Shown: in pieces, positions 7,767-17,100 of the stretch
Position numbering within the stretch: the stretch's first letter is position 1
How the letters are laid out: every line of letters begins with the position of its first letter
Source of the DNA: Jiangella endophytica
GTDB taxonomy: Bacteria; Actinomycetota; Actinomycetes; Jiangellales; Jiangellaceae
Assembly: GCF_003427025.1 (NCBI RefSeq)
Contig: NZ_QVAI01000009.1
Span: 1 to 64,000, forward strand
Direction of reading: 5' to 3'
DNA length: 64,000 nucleotides
Made by a program: the position numbers and the translations under genes
Notes under the pieces: model-generated
What the model was told of the DNA's origin: nothing
Database searches by the model: none
Seen by the model: only the letters and a program-made list of their open reading frames with translations

Positions 7767-8689
7767 TGCCGCGCTACATCGCCGACTTCCACACCCATTA
7801 CGCCAACCCCGAGTACCCGGCGCTGCTGCCGCGGAACTCCGCGGCCGTGCTGGAGACCCGATGGGCCGGGCTGGCGCGGCGGATCGCCGACCTCGACGAC
7901 CTGCTCGGCGAGACCGGCCGCGACGACATCGACCTGCGGGTCCTCAGCGCGCCGCCGTCGCTGGTCACCCCGGCGGGCGAGCGGACCGCCCCCGACGACC
8001 AGCGCCGGATCAACGACCACCTCGCCGAGGCGGTGGCGTCCGTCCCGGAGCGGCTGGCCGGGCTCGCCACCGTCGACGCGTTCGGCGGCGAACCGGCCGC
8101 GGCCGAGGCGGTGCGGGCGGTCCGCGAGCTGGGGCTGTCCGGCATCGTGGTCGACTGCGCCACCGACGGCCGGCTGCTCAGCGACCCTTCGGCGCGGCCG
8201 GCGCTGACGGCGGCCGCCGAGCTGGGCGTGCCGGTGTTCGCCCACCCGATCAGCCCCGACGTGCTGACGACGGCGTTCGCCGGGCTCGGCCGGTACGGGA
8301 CGTCGTTGGCCCGCGGCACCATCAACGCGGCCGCCCTGCTGTCGCTGCTGGCCGACGGCGTCCTGGCGGAGCTGCCGGAGCTGCACGTCGTGTTCCCGAT
8401 GCTCGGCATCGCCGGATTGTCCCTCGCCGCCGCGGCCGACGACGGCGACGCGTTGCGGGCCCAGGTCTACGTCGACACGATGGGGTTCGTGCCGGCGGCG
8501 GTGCGGTTCGCGACGGAGCTGCTCGGCGCCGACCACGTGCTGGTCGGCAGCGACTGGCCGATCGGCGTCCGCGGGGCCAGCCGCGACCGCGTCGAGGCGG
8601 TGCTCGCGGCCGCCGGGCTCGCGCCGGACGAGGCCGACCTGGTCGCCGGCGGGACGGCGCTGCGACTCGTGAGGTCGTCGCCGCCCTGA
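7763..8689 (+). CDS. Amidohydrolase-2 family protein (ACMSD-like)
   Basis: A 308-residue TIM-barrel protein of the ACMSD/amidohydrolase-related group, which decarboxylates, hydrates or hydrolyses cyclic and aromatic acids. Visible metal-site pieces are DFHTH at residues 8-12, the beta-4 His in VFAHPISP, and the catalytic Asp in VGSDWPIG. The segment that normally reads AH-GGG in this family is instead HVVFPMLGIAG, so the usual beta-5/6 His seems replaced. Start is GTG 7763 or ATG 7766, overlapping the upstream stop. Last gene of the sulfur operon; its role there is inferred only from position. Confidence 0.82.
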   Translation: MMPRYIADFHTHYANPEYPALLPRNSAAVLETRWAGLARRIADLDDLLGETGRDDIDLRVLSAPPSLVTPAGERTAPDDQRRINDHLAEAVASVPERLAGLATVDAFGGEPAAAEAVRAVRELGLSGIVVDCATDGRLLSDPSARPALTAAAELGVPVFAHPISPDVLTTAFAGLGRYGTSLARGTINAAALLSLLADGVLAELPELHVVFPMLGIAGLSLAAAADDGDALRAQVYVDTMGFVPAAVRFATELLGADHVLVGSDWPIGVRGASRDRVEAVLAAAGLAPDEADLVAGGTALRLVRSSPP

Positions 8690-8732
8690 TCGCGACCGGC
8701 GGGGGCTCGGCCCGGCCGTGGTGTGCCTGACC

Positions 8733-8751
8733 GGCCGTGCCGGCAACGGCC
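8733..8751. terminator. Hairpin between convergent genes
   Basis: GGCCGT and ACGGCC form a perfect 6-bp stem around a 7-nt loop in the 86-nt space between the amidohydrolase end and the regulator end. No T-run follows on either strand, so it is only a candidate bidirectional terminator. Confidence 0.35.
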
Positions 8752-8775
8752 CGATCGTGGTCCGGACCCCAGTGG

Positions 8776-9747
8776 TCAGAGCCAGCCGCGGCGCTCGGCT
8801 TCGCGCCCTGCCTGGAAGCGGCTGGTGGCGCCGAGGCCGTCCATGATGCCGGAGATGCGGCGCCGAGCGGTGCGGATGCTCACCCCCAGCTGGCGCGCCA
8901 CCGCCGCGTCCTTCAGGCCCATGGCCAGCAGGGTGAGCAGGTCGGCGTCGTCAGGTGGGATGGGCGCGGCGTCGTGCGGCCGGTCGAGGACCGGAGCGGA
9001 CGACCACAGCGTCTCGAAGAGGGCCAGGAGCGCGTCGAGCAGTCCGGACTCGTGCACCAGCGCGACCGACTCGGACACCTCCTCGCGGGTCAGTGGCACG
9101 ACCGCGGTGTGCTGGTCGAAGATCGTCAGCTTGAGCGGGACCTTGGGCAGCACGCGGGCCTGCTCGCCGTGCGCGACGAGGGTGCGGACGTTGGCCAGCC
9201 GCAGCGGGTCCTGCAACGCCGTGGAGTCGTAGACGACCCGGATGTTCACGCCGCGTTCGAGGAACGGCAGTTCGCCCTCGACCTCGCCCGACAGGGCGTA
9301 GGCGTACGGCGGACGGTCGAAGATGAGGAACTCGCTCGCCGCCGCGGCGAGCGCGGCCGTTCTGTCGCGGATCTCGTCGCTGCCGACGATGACCTCCACG
9401 GCCTGGTGGTGGGCGTCGCCGAACGCGGCGAGCCGATGCTCGGCGGCCAGGGCCGGCAGGTGCGCGTTGACGTCCTCCAGTTGCTCGTGCCGGCGGCGCA
9501 GGAGCGCCGGGACGGCGATCTCGGGGTCGGCCGCGGTCGGCGGCCGGCCGGGAACGCCGGGCTGGATGAGGCCCTCCGCCCGCAGGTGCTGGATCGCCTT
9601 CTCGACACGGTGCCGGCTGATCTCGAGCGTGCGGGCGAGCTCGGCGAGCGAACCGGACCGGCGCCGCAGCACTGCGCGATAGACGCTCTCGTCGACGTCG
9701 GACAGGCCGAGACCCTGCAGCACGGTCGCAGGATAGCGGCGTCGCAT
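8776..9747 (-). CDS. TrmB-like / LuxR-type HTH transcriptional regulator
   Basis: About 323 residues. The N-terminus has a TrmB/MarR-like winged helix (SLAELARTLEISRHRVEKAIQHL). A middle region resembles a phospholipase-D-like or sensor fold (FDRPPYAYALSGEVEGELPF; NIRVVYDSTALQ), and the C-terminus is a LuxR-type helix-turn-helix (DADLLTLLAMGLKDAAVARQ, then LGVSIRTARRRI). This architecture recurs in actinomycetes, often near secreted enzymes or secondary-metabolite genes. The ATG at 9747 is preferred; an in-frame GTG at 9789 would overlap the preceding peptidase gene. It lies 26 nt downstream of the subtilase on the same strand and may be co-transcribed with it. The ligand is unknown. Confidence 0.82.
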   Translation of the reverse strand: MRRRYPATVLQGLGLSDVDESVYRAVLRRRSGSLAELARTLEISRHRVEKAIQHLRAEGLIQPGVPGRPPTAADPEIAVPALLRRRHEQLEDVNAHLPALAAEHRLAAFGDAHHQAVEVIVGSDEIRDRTAALAAAASEFLIFDRPPYAYALSGEVEGELPFLERGVNIRVVYDSTALQDPLRLANVRTLVAHGEQARVLPKVPLKLTIFDQHTAVVPLTREEVSESVALVHESGLLDALLALFETLWSSAPVLDRPHDAAPIPPDDADLLTLLAMGLKDAAVARQLGVSIRTARRRISGIMDGLGATSRFQAGREAERRGWL

Positions 9748-9773
9748 GACGTCGTGGTGACGGTCCCGGTCCG

Positions 9774-12700
9774 CTACCTCACCGAACACTGCCCGCCGGC
9801 CCGGCCGGCCGCCTCGTTGGGGTCACCGAGGTCGATGGGAGCGGGTGCGTTGCCCGTGCACGTCAGCGGTCCGTGGACGTCATTGCCCGAGACGGCCGCG
9901 GGCAGGTGAGGAGCGTTGTCCTGGATCGTGAGTGGCCCGGTGCGGCTGCCCACGATCGACAGCGCCCGCGTGGTGCCGGTCGCCGTGACCGGTCCCGAGA
10001 CGGACACGTCGTCGAGGCCGAGGACCGCGGCGCCGACGGCCCGGACCGATCCCGTGACCGATGCTCTCGTGGCCAGGAGCGCGGCGCCGGCCCCGACCGT
10101 GACCCCGCCGGTGACCCGGGCGCCGTCGTCGAGGCAGGTGGTCCCGGAGTCCACGCTCAGGGGACCGCGGTGCTGGCCGGTCAGCGTCCGGTCGCAGGCG
10201 ACCGCCATGACGTGCGAGCTCGAGGTGCCGACCCGCAGTTCGTGCGTCCCCGCCGCGATCGGGCCCAGGTCCCAGACGACGGTGGTGCTCTCGCCGGGGC
10301 CGAGCGCGACGTCGGTCGTCATGGCGGCGACGCCGTCGAGCACCAGCGTGGCCGCGTGCGAGCCGGTGGCCAGGCCCACGTTCGTGACCTCGGCGACGGT
10401 GTGCAGGGGGTCGCCGGCCGGGACGACCGGCGGGACCGCACGGACGGCGTGGCTGACGAACACCGGCGTCCGGGCGTTGCCGGCCGCGTCGTAGGCGATG
10501 GTCGCGAAGTCCGACGGCGCGACGAGTGGGTCGTCGCCGACGCCCAGGTCGCTGCCTCCGGTGACGAACACGCGCGCGCCGTCCGGGCTGACCGTGACCG
10601 CGGCCGCGTCGTCGTCATCGCCGGCGGGTCCGTCGTAGCGCGCGGCCCAGCGTTGCGTGCCGCCGGCGGCCTCGTAGGCGACGGTGGCGAAGTCGTCACC
10701 GCTGTCCTCGCCGGCGCTCGTCCCGGTGACGACGACCTGCGAGCCGTCGCGGCTCACGGCGACGGCAGCGGCGGCGTCGACGCCCCCGGCAGGGCCCGAG
10801 TAGCTGGAGACCCAGGAGGTCGCGCCGGTGGCGGCGGCGTACCGGACGGTCGCGTAGTCGGCGGAGGCGCTGGTCGAGCCCGCGGAGCTCTGCCCGGTGA
10901 CGTAGACGCCGCTGCCGTCCGGGCTCACGGCGACCGCGGCGGCCCGGTCGACGGAGCCGCCCGGTCCGTCGAAGGTCGCGGTCCAGACCCTGGTGCCGTC
11001 GTCCGTGCCGTAGGCGGCGGTCGCGTAGTCGGGCAGGCCCCGGTCCCCGCGCGTGGTGCCGGTGACGAAGAGCCGGTCACCGTCCGGGCTCACGGCGAGG
11101 GCGACGGCATCGTCGCTCCCACCGGCCGGCCCGTCGTAGCGCGCCGCCCAGACCTGCTCGCCCGTGGGGACGGAGTACGCGACCGTCGCGTGGTCCCAGC
11201 CCGAGGTGGCGCCGGGGCTGTGTCCCGTGACGAACACGACGTCGCCCCGCGGGCTCACGGCCAGGTCGTTCGCCGAGTCGAAACCGGTGGCCGGACCGTC
11301 ATAGAGGGCGACCCAGCGCTGGAGGCCGGTCGCGGCGTCGTACGCGACCGTCCCGTAGTCGGTGTGCGACGTGGCGCCTGTGCGCAGTTGCACCTGGCCG
11401 GTGACGAGCACGGTGCCGCCGTCCGGGCTGACACCCACCGCCCGGGCGTTGTCGAAGTCGTCGCCGGGACCGTTGTAGCGGGCGAGCCACAGCTCGTCGC
11501 CCGTGGAAGCGTCGTACGCGAGCGTCGCGTAGTCGCCGCCGGAGGCGCCCACTCCGCGGCCCACGCTCAGGCCGGTGACGTACACGCGGGTACCGTCCGG
11601 GCTCAACGCGATGTCGTTGGCTCCGTCCTGGCCGTGCGCCGGGCCGTCGTAGCGGGCCCGCCACAGCGTGCGGCCGGTCGCGGTGTCGTAGGCGACGGTG
11701 AGGTAGTCGACCTGGCTGCCCTCGCCGGAACTGGTGCCCGCGACGTACAACCGGCGGCCGTCCGCGCTGACCACCGCGGCGCCGGCGAAGTCCTGCCCGG
11801 CGGCCACCGGGCCGTGCTCGCGAACGACCCACAGCCCGGAGCACTCGCCACCACAGGTGAGGGCGAAGTCCACCGTGTTCGCGCTCCCGGCCGTGGTGGT
11901 CACGGTGACCGGTGCGGGTTCGGCGAACAGGTCGGGTCTTGCGACGACCCGGTGCGTGCCGCGGGGAACGTCGCCGATCGTGTAGCGACCGGCGGAGTCC
12001 GTGACGGCCGAGCGCGGACCGTCGGCGAGTTCGACGGTGACGCCGGGGACACCGGTTCCGCTCGCGGCGTACGAGACCACGCCGGTGATCGTGTCGGTGG
12101 GCAGCGGGGACAGGGCGAGGTCGCGCCGGGTGACCTCGTCGCCGGTGACGACCGTGCCGGGGCTGGAGAGATCGGAGAAGCCGAACCTGCTGGCGGTGAG
12201 CGTGTAGGTGCCGGGGGAAAGGTACAGACGGTAGCTGCCGTCGTCCGCGGTGGTGGTCGTGACGCCGGGCGCGCCGGCGTCACCGGCGCCGGTTGCGGTG
12301 ACGGCGGTGTTCGACGCGGGCCTGCCGTTCACGGCGTCCGTCACCTGTCCGGCCACGCCGCTCAGTGCGATGTCGGCCGACCGGACCGCGTCGGTCACCG
12401 TGAGGGCCCGCACGGTGGCGACGAGCCGGCCCTCCCAGGCCGCTTCGAGCGAGTACGTCCCAGAGGGAAGGCGGATATCGAAACGTCCGTCCGCCGACGT
12501 TCGCTGGGAGATCCCGAGACCTGTCACGCTGACGACGACGCCGGAGACCGGCGCCCGGGTGGCGGCGTCGACGACGGTGCCGGTCACGCCGGTGTGGAGG
12601 GCGACGTGGGCCACGGCCTGGCGGGCGTCGACGCGACCCTGGCCGTACCGGGTGTTGGGCCGCGCAAGGCCGTAGCGGTCGTCGAAGAACGACGTGGCGC

Positions 12701-14081
12701 GCAGTGTCTCGGCGATCTGCGCGACGGTCAGCGTCGGATCGGCCGACAGCATCAGAGCGGCCACGCCCGCGACATGCGGCGCGGCCATGGACGTGCCGCT
12801 GCTGCGCCCGTAGACGATGCCGCCGAAGCCGTTGGAGCTGGACGAGTGGATGTCGACGCCGGGCGCGGACACGTCGGGCACGACCCAGGAGTCCGGCCAG
12901 TCGGCGGGCGGCTGCTGGAACTCCGCCGTCGTCACGGTGGCGCCGCTGGAGAACGCGGCCACGTCGTCGGCGACGTCCGTGGCGCCGACGGTGAGCGCCT
13001 CCGGGATGTCACCGGGGCCGCCGTGGCACCCCTCGCCGCAGTTGCCCGCGGCGGCGACCGGCAGCACGCCGGCGGCGGCCATGTTCCTGAGGGGTTGGAC
13101 CATGGCGTCGATGACGCCGCCGGTCGCAGGGCTGAACGACATGTTGACCACGTCCGCGGGCTCGCCGGCCGGGTTCCCGGCCTGATCGTAGGGATCCATC
13201 GCCCATTGCATGCCGGCGATGATCTGCGGCGTGGTGCCCGAGCCGCTGGGCAGCACACGGCCGCTCATGAGCACAGCACCCGGCGCGACGCCGATGTGGG
13301 TACCGCCCGCAGCGCCGCCCAGCACCGTGCCGGAGACATGGGTGCCGTGTCCGTTGGTGTCGGCGGGGAGCGTGTGCCGCGGGACGCCGTTCGCGTCCCA
13401 CTCCATCCAGCCGCCGGGGTGATACGGGTCGCCGGGAACGTCGGTGGCCAGCCGGTCGGACAGCTCGGGGTGCCTGGCGTTGACGCCGGTGTCGAGGACC
13501 GCGACGCGCACGCCGGACCCGGTGACGCCGAACTCGTCCCAGACGTCGTCGGCGCCGATGCGATCGAGACCCCAGGTGACGTCGTCGGCGTCGGCGGGTA
13601 CCAGGTCCCGCGCCGGCTCCGGGATGGTCATCTCCTGGACGGCCAGAGCGCGGGAGACCGCGGGCTCGTTGCTGAGCGCGGCGAGCACCTCGGCGGTGGA
13701 CCGGACGAGGACGAGGTTGCCGATCCAGAAGGTGTTCAGGACCTCGGCGCCGCGGTCCTCGATCTCGTCGATGACCGCGGGCTGGCTCTCCTCGGCTGCC
13801 TTCCGGAGCGCGGCGACGACGGCGTCGTGGTCGTTCTCGATCGCGGCGAGGTCGGGGGCGGCGCGCAGCGAGAGCAGATAGTCGATCTCCTCACCCGGTG
13901 CGGTGCCGGCGACCTCGGCGCGCAGCTCCGGATCGACGACGGCCGTGCGAAGCGCGGCCGCCGGGCTGCTTGCGGTCGCCGGTGAGGTGACCACCGGCGC
14001 GAGCACCACGAGGACGCCGAGGGCACCGGCGGCCGCATGCGCGCGGGCGGATCGGCGGGTAAGGCGTGGACGACTACGCAT
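9774..14081 (-). CDS. Secreted subtilase (S8) with CarboxypepD-reg repeats and beta-propeller
   Basis: A 1435-residue secreted protease. After a signal peptide (about 1-38) and a propeptide-like region, the S8 domain shows Asp197 (AVLDTGVNARHPEL), His245 (NGHGTHVSG) and Ser431 (GTSMAAPHVAG). Three carboxypeptidase-regulatory-like beta-sandwich repeats follow (about 480-745; GTVVDAATRAPVSGVVVSV is the first). Next come about eight repeats of 65-70 residues with the pattern SPDG..V.VTG.S/DYATVAYDA.TG..W.ARYDGP, which should form a propeller. A CARDB-like domain and a right-handed-repeat-like C-terminus close the protein. GAGG lies 6 nt before the ATG. The stop is TAG at 9774. Extracellular protein breakdown is likely; the propeller could bind the substrate or the cell wall. 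Confidence 0.9.
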   Translation of the reverse strand: MRSRPRLTRRSARAHAAAGALGVLVVLAPVVTSPATASSPAAALRTAVVDPELRAEVAGTAPGEEIDYLLSLRAAPDLAAIENDHDAVVAALRKAAEESQPAVIDEIEDRGAEVLNTFWIGNLVLVRSTAEVLAALSNEPAVSRALAVQEMTIPEPARDLVPADADDVTWGLDRIGADDVWDEFGVTGSGVRVAVLDTGVNARHPELSDRLATDVPGDPYHPGGWMEWDANGVPRHTLPADTNGHGTHVSGTVLGGAAGGTHIGVAPGAVLMSGRVLPSGSGTTPQIIAGMQWAMDPYDQAGNPAGEPADVVNMSFSPATGGVIDAMVQPLRNMAAAGVLPVAAAGNCGEGCHGGPGDIPEALTVGATDVADDVAAFSSGATVTTAEFQQPPADWPDSWVVPDVSAPGVDIHSSSSNGFGGIVYGRSSGTSMAAPHVAGVAALMLSADPTLTVAQIAETLRATSFFDDRYGLARPNTRYGQGRVDARQAVAHVALHTGVTGTVVDAATRAPVSGVVVSVTGLGISQRTSADGRFDIRLPSGTYSLEAAWEGRLVATVRALTVTDAVRSADIALSGVAGQVTDAVNGRPASNTAVTATGAGDAGAPGVTTTTADDGSYRLYLSPGTYTLTASRFGFSDLSSPGTVVTGDEVTRRDLALSPLPTDTITGVVSYAASGTGVPGVTVELADGPRSAVTDSAGRYTIGDVPRGTHRVVARPDLFAEPAPVTVTTTAGSANTVDFALTCGGECSGLWVVREHGPVAAGQDFAGAAVVSADGRRLYVAGTSSGEGSQVDYLTVAYDTATGRTLWRARYDGPAHGQDGANDIALSPDGTRVYVTGLSVGRGVGASGGDYATLAYDASTGDELWLARYNGPGDDFDNARAVGVSPDGGTVLVTGQVQLRTGATSHTDYGTVAYDAATGLQRWVALYDGPATGFDSANDLAVSPRGDVVFVTGHSPGATSGWDHATVAYSVPTGEQVWAARYDGPAGGSDDAVALAVSPDGDRLFVTGTTRGDRGLPDYATAAYGTDDGTRVWTATFDGPGGSVDRAAAVAVSPDGSGVYVTGQSSAGSTSASADYATVRYAAATGATSWVSSYSGPAGGVDAAAAVAVSRDGSQVVVTGTSAGEDSGDDFATVAYEAAGGTQRWAARYDGPAGDDDDAAAVTVSPDGARVFVTGGSDLGVGDDPLVAPSDFATIAYDAAGNARTPVFVSHAVRAVPPVVPAGDPLHTVAEVTNVGLATGSHAATLVLDGVAAMTTDVALGPGESTTVVWDLGPIAAGTHELRVGTSSSHVMAVACDRTLTGQHRGPLSVDSGTTCLDDGARVTGGVTVGAGAALLATRASVTGSVRAVGAAVLGLDDVSVSGPVTATGTTRALSIVGSRTGPLTIQDNAPHLPAAVSGNDVHGPLTCTGNAPAPIDLGDPNEAAGRAGGQCSVR

Positions 14082-14134
14082 GGCTGACCTCACTGGTGAT
14101 GGGGACGGACCTGCCCGGGCGTCGTCGCCGGTGC

Positions 14135-17100
14135 TCAGTTCGGGAGCTTGATGCGGTGCACGCTGCCGCCGAACGTGCCGGCGTAGAGGTGGCGCCGGCC
14201 CTGGTCCAGCGCGAGGCTGGTCACGTTCGAGTTGCTCAGTCCGGCGCTCATCGACGTCCAGGAGGCGCCGCCGTCGCCGCTGACGAGCACGCCGCGGCCG
14301 GACTCGACGACACCGAACTCGTCGTAGAACGAGCCCGCCGACGCGAACACCCGCCGGCCGGGGCCCGGCTCGTACAGCAGGTCGGTGACCCACATGTCGA
14401 GGCCGGGGGTGTCCGCGGGCACGAGCGTCTCCCCGCCGTCGGCGCTGGTGTACAGCGTGCGGCCGCCGACGGTCAGGTGCCCGGGCTCGTCCGGGTCGGC
14501 CGCGATGGCCGTCACCGGCACGTCGGCCAGCCGCTCGAACGTCACTCCGCCGTCGTCGGATCGGTACAGGCCCTCGTGATCGCCGGCCCAGATGCGCTGC
14601 GGGTCGGCCGGGTCGCCGGCGAGCGCCCGGAACACCCGGCCCTGGTCCAGCTTGCGCCAGGTTCCGCCACCGTCCTCGCTGACCACCAGACCGGCACCGG
14701 TCAGGCTGGAGTAGCCCGCGTAGACGCGATCCGGGTCGGCGGGGTGCACCAGAAGCGAGTGGGGGAACTCCGACGGCTGCGAGACCCGCTCCCACGTCGC
14801 CCCGCCGTCCGAGCTGCGCTGGATGCTGAACGTCAGCACCGGGTCCTTGCTGACCTTGTAGACGACGGACGGATCCGTCGAAGACACCGCCACGTACTCC
14901 GCCGCGACGCCGAACAGGCCCTCGCCGCCGGACTCCCACTCCAGGTCGGCCGGACGGATCGAGTCGCCGCCGGTCAGCGGCGTGCGGAAGGTGTCGCGGT
15001 AGGTGCCGGCCACCAGGACCGGACCGGTCGCGTCCTGGGCGATCGCCAGGTCGTACACCCGTGCGGCCGGGATGCCGACCCGTTCGAACTCTCCCGGCGC
15101 GCCGGCTCGGTAGATGCCGGCGCCGGACGACGCCACGTACAGGTCGCCGCCGGTGCCGGGCCAGCCGCCGATGTCGAACTCGACCGACGGCGGCATGGGG
15201 TCGCCCCACTGCTCCCAGCGGGCGCCGCGGTCGCGGCCCACCCAGGTGCCGGTGCCGCTGATGCCGTAGAGCGTGTCGCCGACCAGGTCCAGCGCCTGGA
15301 AGCTGCTACCCGTGGACTGCAGCACCAGCTGGAACGTGGCACCGCCGTCGTGTGAGGCGTAGACCCAGGCGCTGGGGTAGGCGGTGACGAAGATGCTCTC
15401 GGTGTCGCCGGCGACCCGGCCGGCCCAGCCCAGCACGCCCGGCCGGTACACGACCTCCGACCTCGACGGCGCCGGTCCGAGAGCGTCGCGGATGACGACC
15501 AGGCCGCTGTTCGTGGCGGCGTACACGTCAGGGCCGATCCAGTGCAGGTCGCGGGGGTTCGCGCCGATGCTGGGCAGCTCCGCCCAGGTGGCGCCGTCGT
15601 CGTGGGTGATCCGCACCATGCCGCCGCCGCTGACGACCAGGGCCCGGCCGGTGGGGTCCAGTGCCAGTTCGTCGATGTGCCGGTCCCAGCCGGGCAGCAC
15701 CCGCCACGACCCGCCGCCGTCAGCGGTGTGCACGATTCTGCCCTCGTAGCTCGGGTCGGCCGCGCCACCGTTCATCGCGACGTACATGGCACCGCTGCCG
15801 CGCGGGTCGACCTCGACGTCGGCGGCGCTGCCGCCCGACATCGGCATGGTGCGCAGCTCGCGCCAGGTGCGCATCCGATCCTCGGTGACGAAGACGCTCG
15901 GCGAGCCGAGCGGGACGACGGCGGTGCGACGGCGGTCACGGCCGGCGTCGAAGGCGAGCCAGCCGGCCTCGGCGCTCGGCCCGATCTGCTGCCAGGTGGA
16001 GACGCCGGTACGGCCGGTCACCGGTGCGGCGACCTCGAACGCCGCGGCGCCGGTGAGGCCTGCCGCTCCGTACTCGGAGGTCGCGGTGCCGGTGACGGTG
16101 GCGTCGCACCGTCCGGCATCGGCGACCGTCATCGTGGCGTGCCAGGAGCCCGTGCCGTGGGGCGCCAGCTCCGGCCGCCGCGGCTCCAGCCCGGGGCAGG
16201 TGACCTCCAGCACGGGCGGACTCGCGAGTGGAGCCGGGCTGCTCACGTACAGGGAGGTCTGGGCGCCCACCGGCACGGGATCAGGGGTGACATGGACGGT
16301 CAGGTGCCGCGCCGAGAGCAGGAACGGCACGCGGCCGTGACCCTCGATCTCCACCCAGCCGGAGACATCGGTGTCGGCGGTGGTCCGGTCGGCGGTCAGC
16401 CGGACGGTGACGGCGCCGGTGCCGCCGGGTGTGAGGGAGAGCTCCGCGGGCTCGACGGTGACTGTGCCGGCGCCGTCCGTGACGGTCGCCGTCAGGCCGA
16501 GGGGCGTGGTCTGCGTTCCGAGGTTCTCGAGGGTGAGCCGGGCGGTCCCGGTGAGCTGCCGCTGCGCGGCCGCATCCAGGTCGGCCAGGCCGAATGACAG
16601 CGTCGTGGGCGTCGCCAGGACCTCGGCGTCGACAGCACGCGAGACGTCCAGCCGGCCGGCGCCCTGCGCGAGCGGGCCGGCGTCATCGCGCAGCGGACGA
16701 GCCGTGCCGGCCAGGGCGGCGCCGACCTGCGCCGGCGTCCAGTCCGGGTGCCGTTGGCGCACGAGCGCGGCCGCGCCCGCCACATGGGGGGCGGCCATGC
16801 TGGTGCCGCTCGCCCGGCCGTGCCGCTGCCCGGGCAGCGTCGACAGGATCTCGACCCCCGGCGCGACGAGGTCCGGCTTGGCGGTGAAGCGCGCTGTCGG
16901 GCCGCGGGAGCTGAAGTCGGCCAGCAGATCGGTCCCCTCGCCGCCGGTGATCTCGATCTCGACCTTCTCGCTCAGGTGCGACTGCAGCGTGGCTGCGCTG
17001 GCGCCGGGGATCCGCAGCGCCACCAGCGATCCGACCCTGCCGTCGTCGGTCATCCCGGTGGTGAACTCGTCACTGGGCGCCGGATCGGTCGTCGGTGCGC

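Noticed and set aside
9900-11850. Periodic DNA repeats that could be mistaken for a CRISPR or tandem-repeat array.
   Set aside because: The repeats keep the reading frame of the large subtilase and encode propeller blades; there are no short identical repeats with unique spacers.
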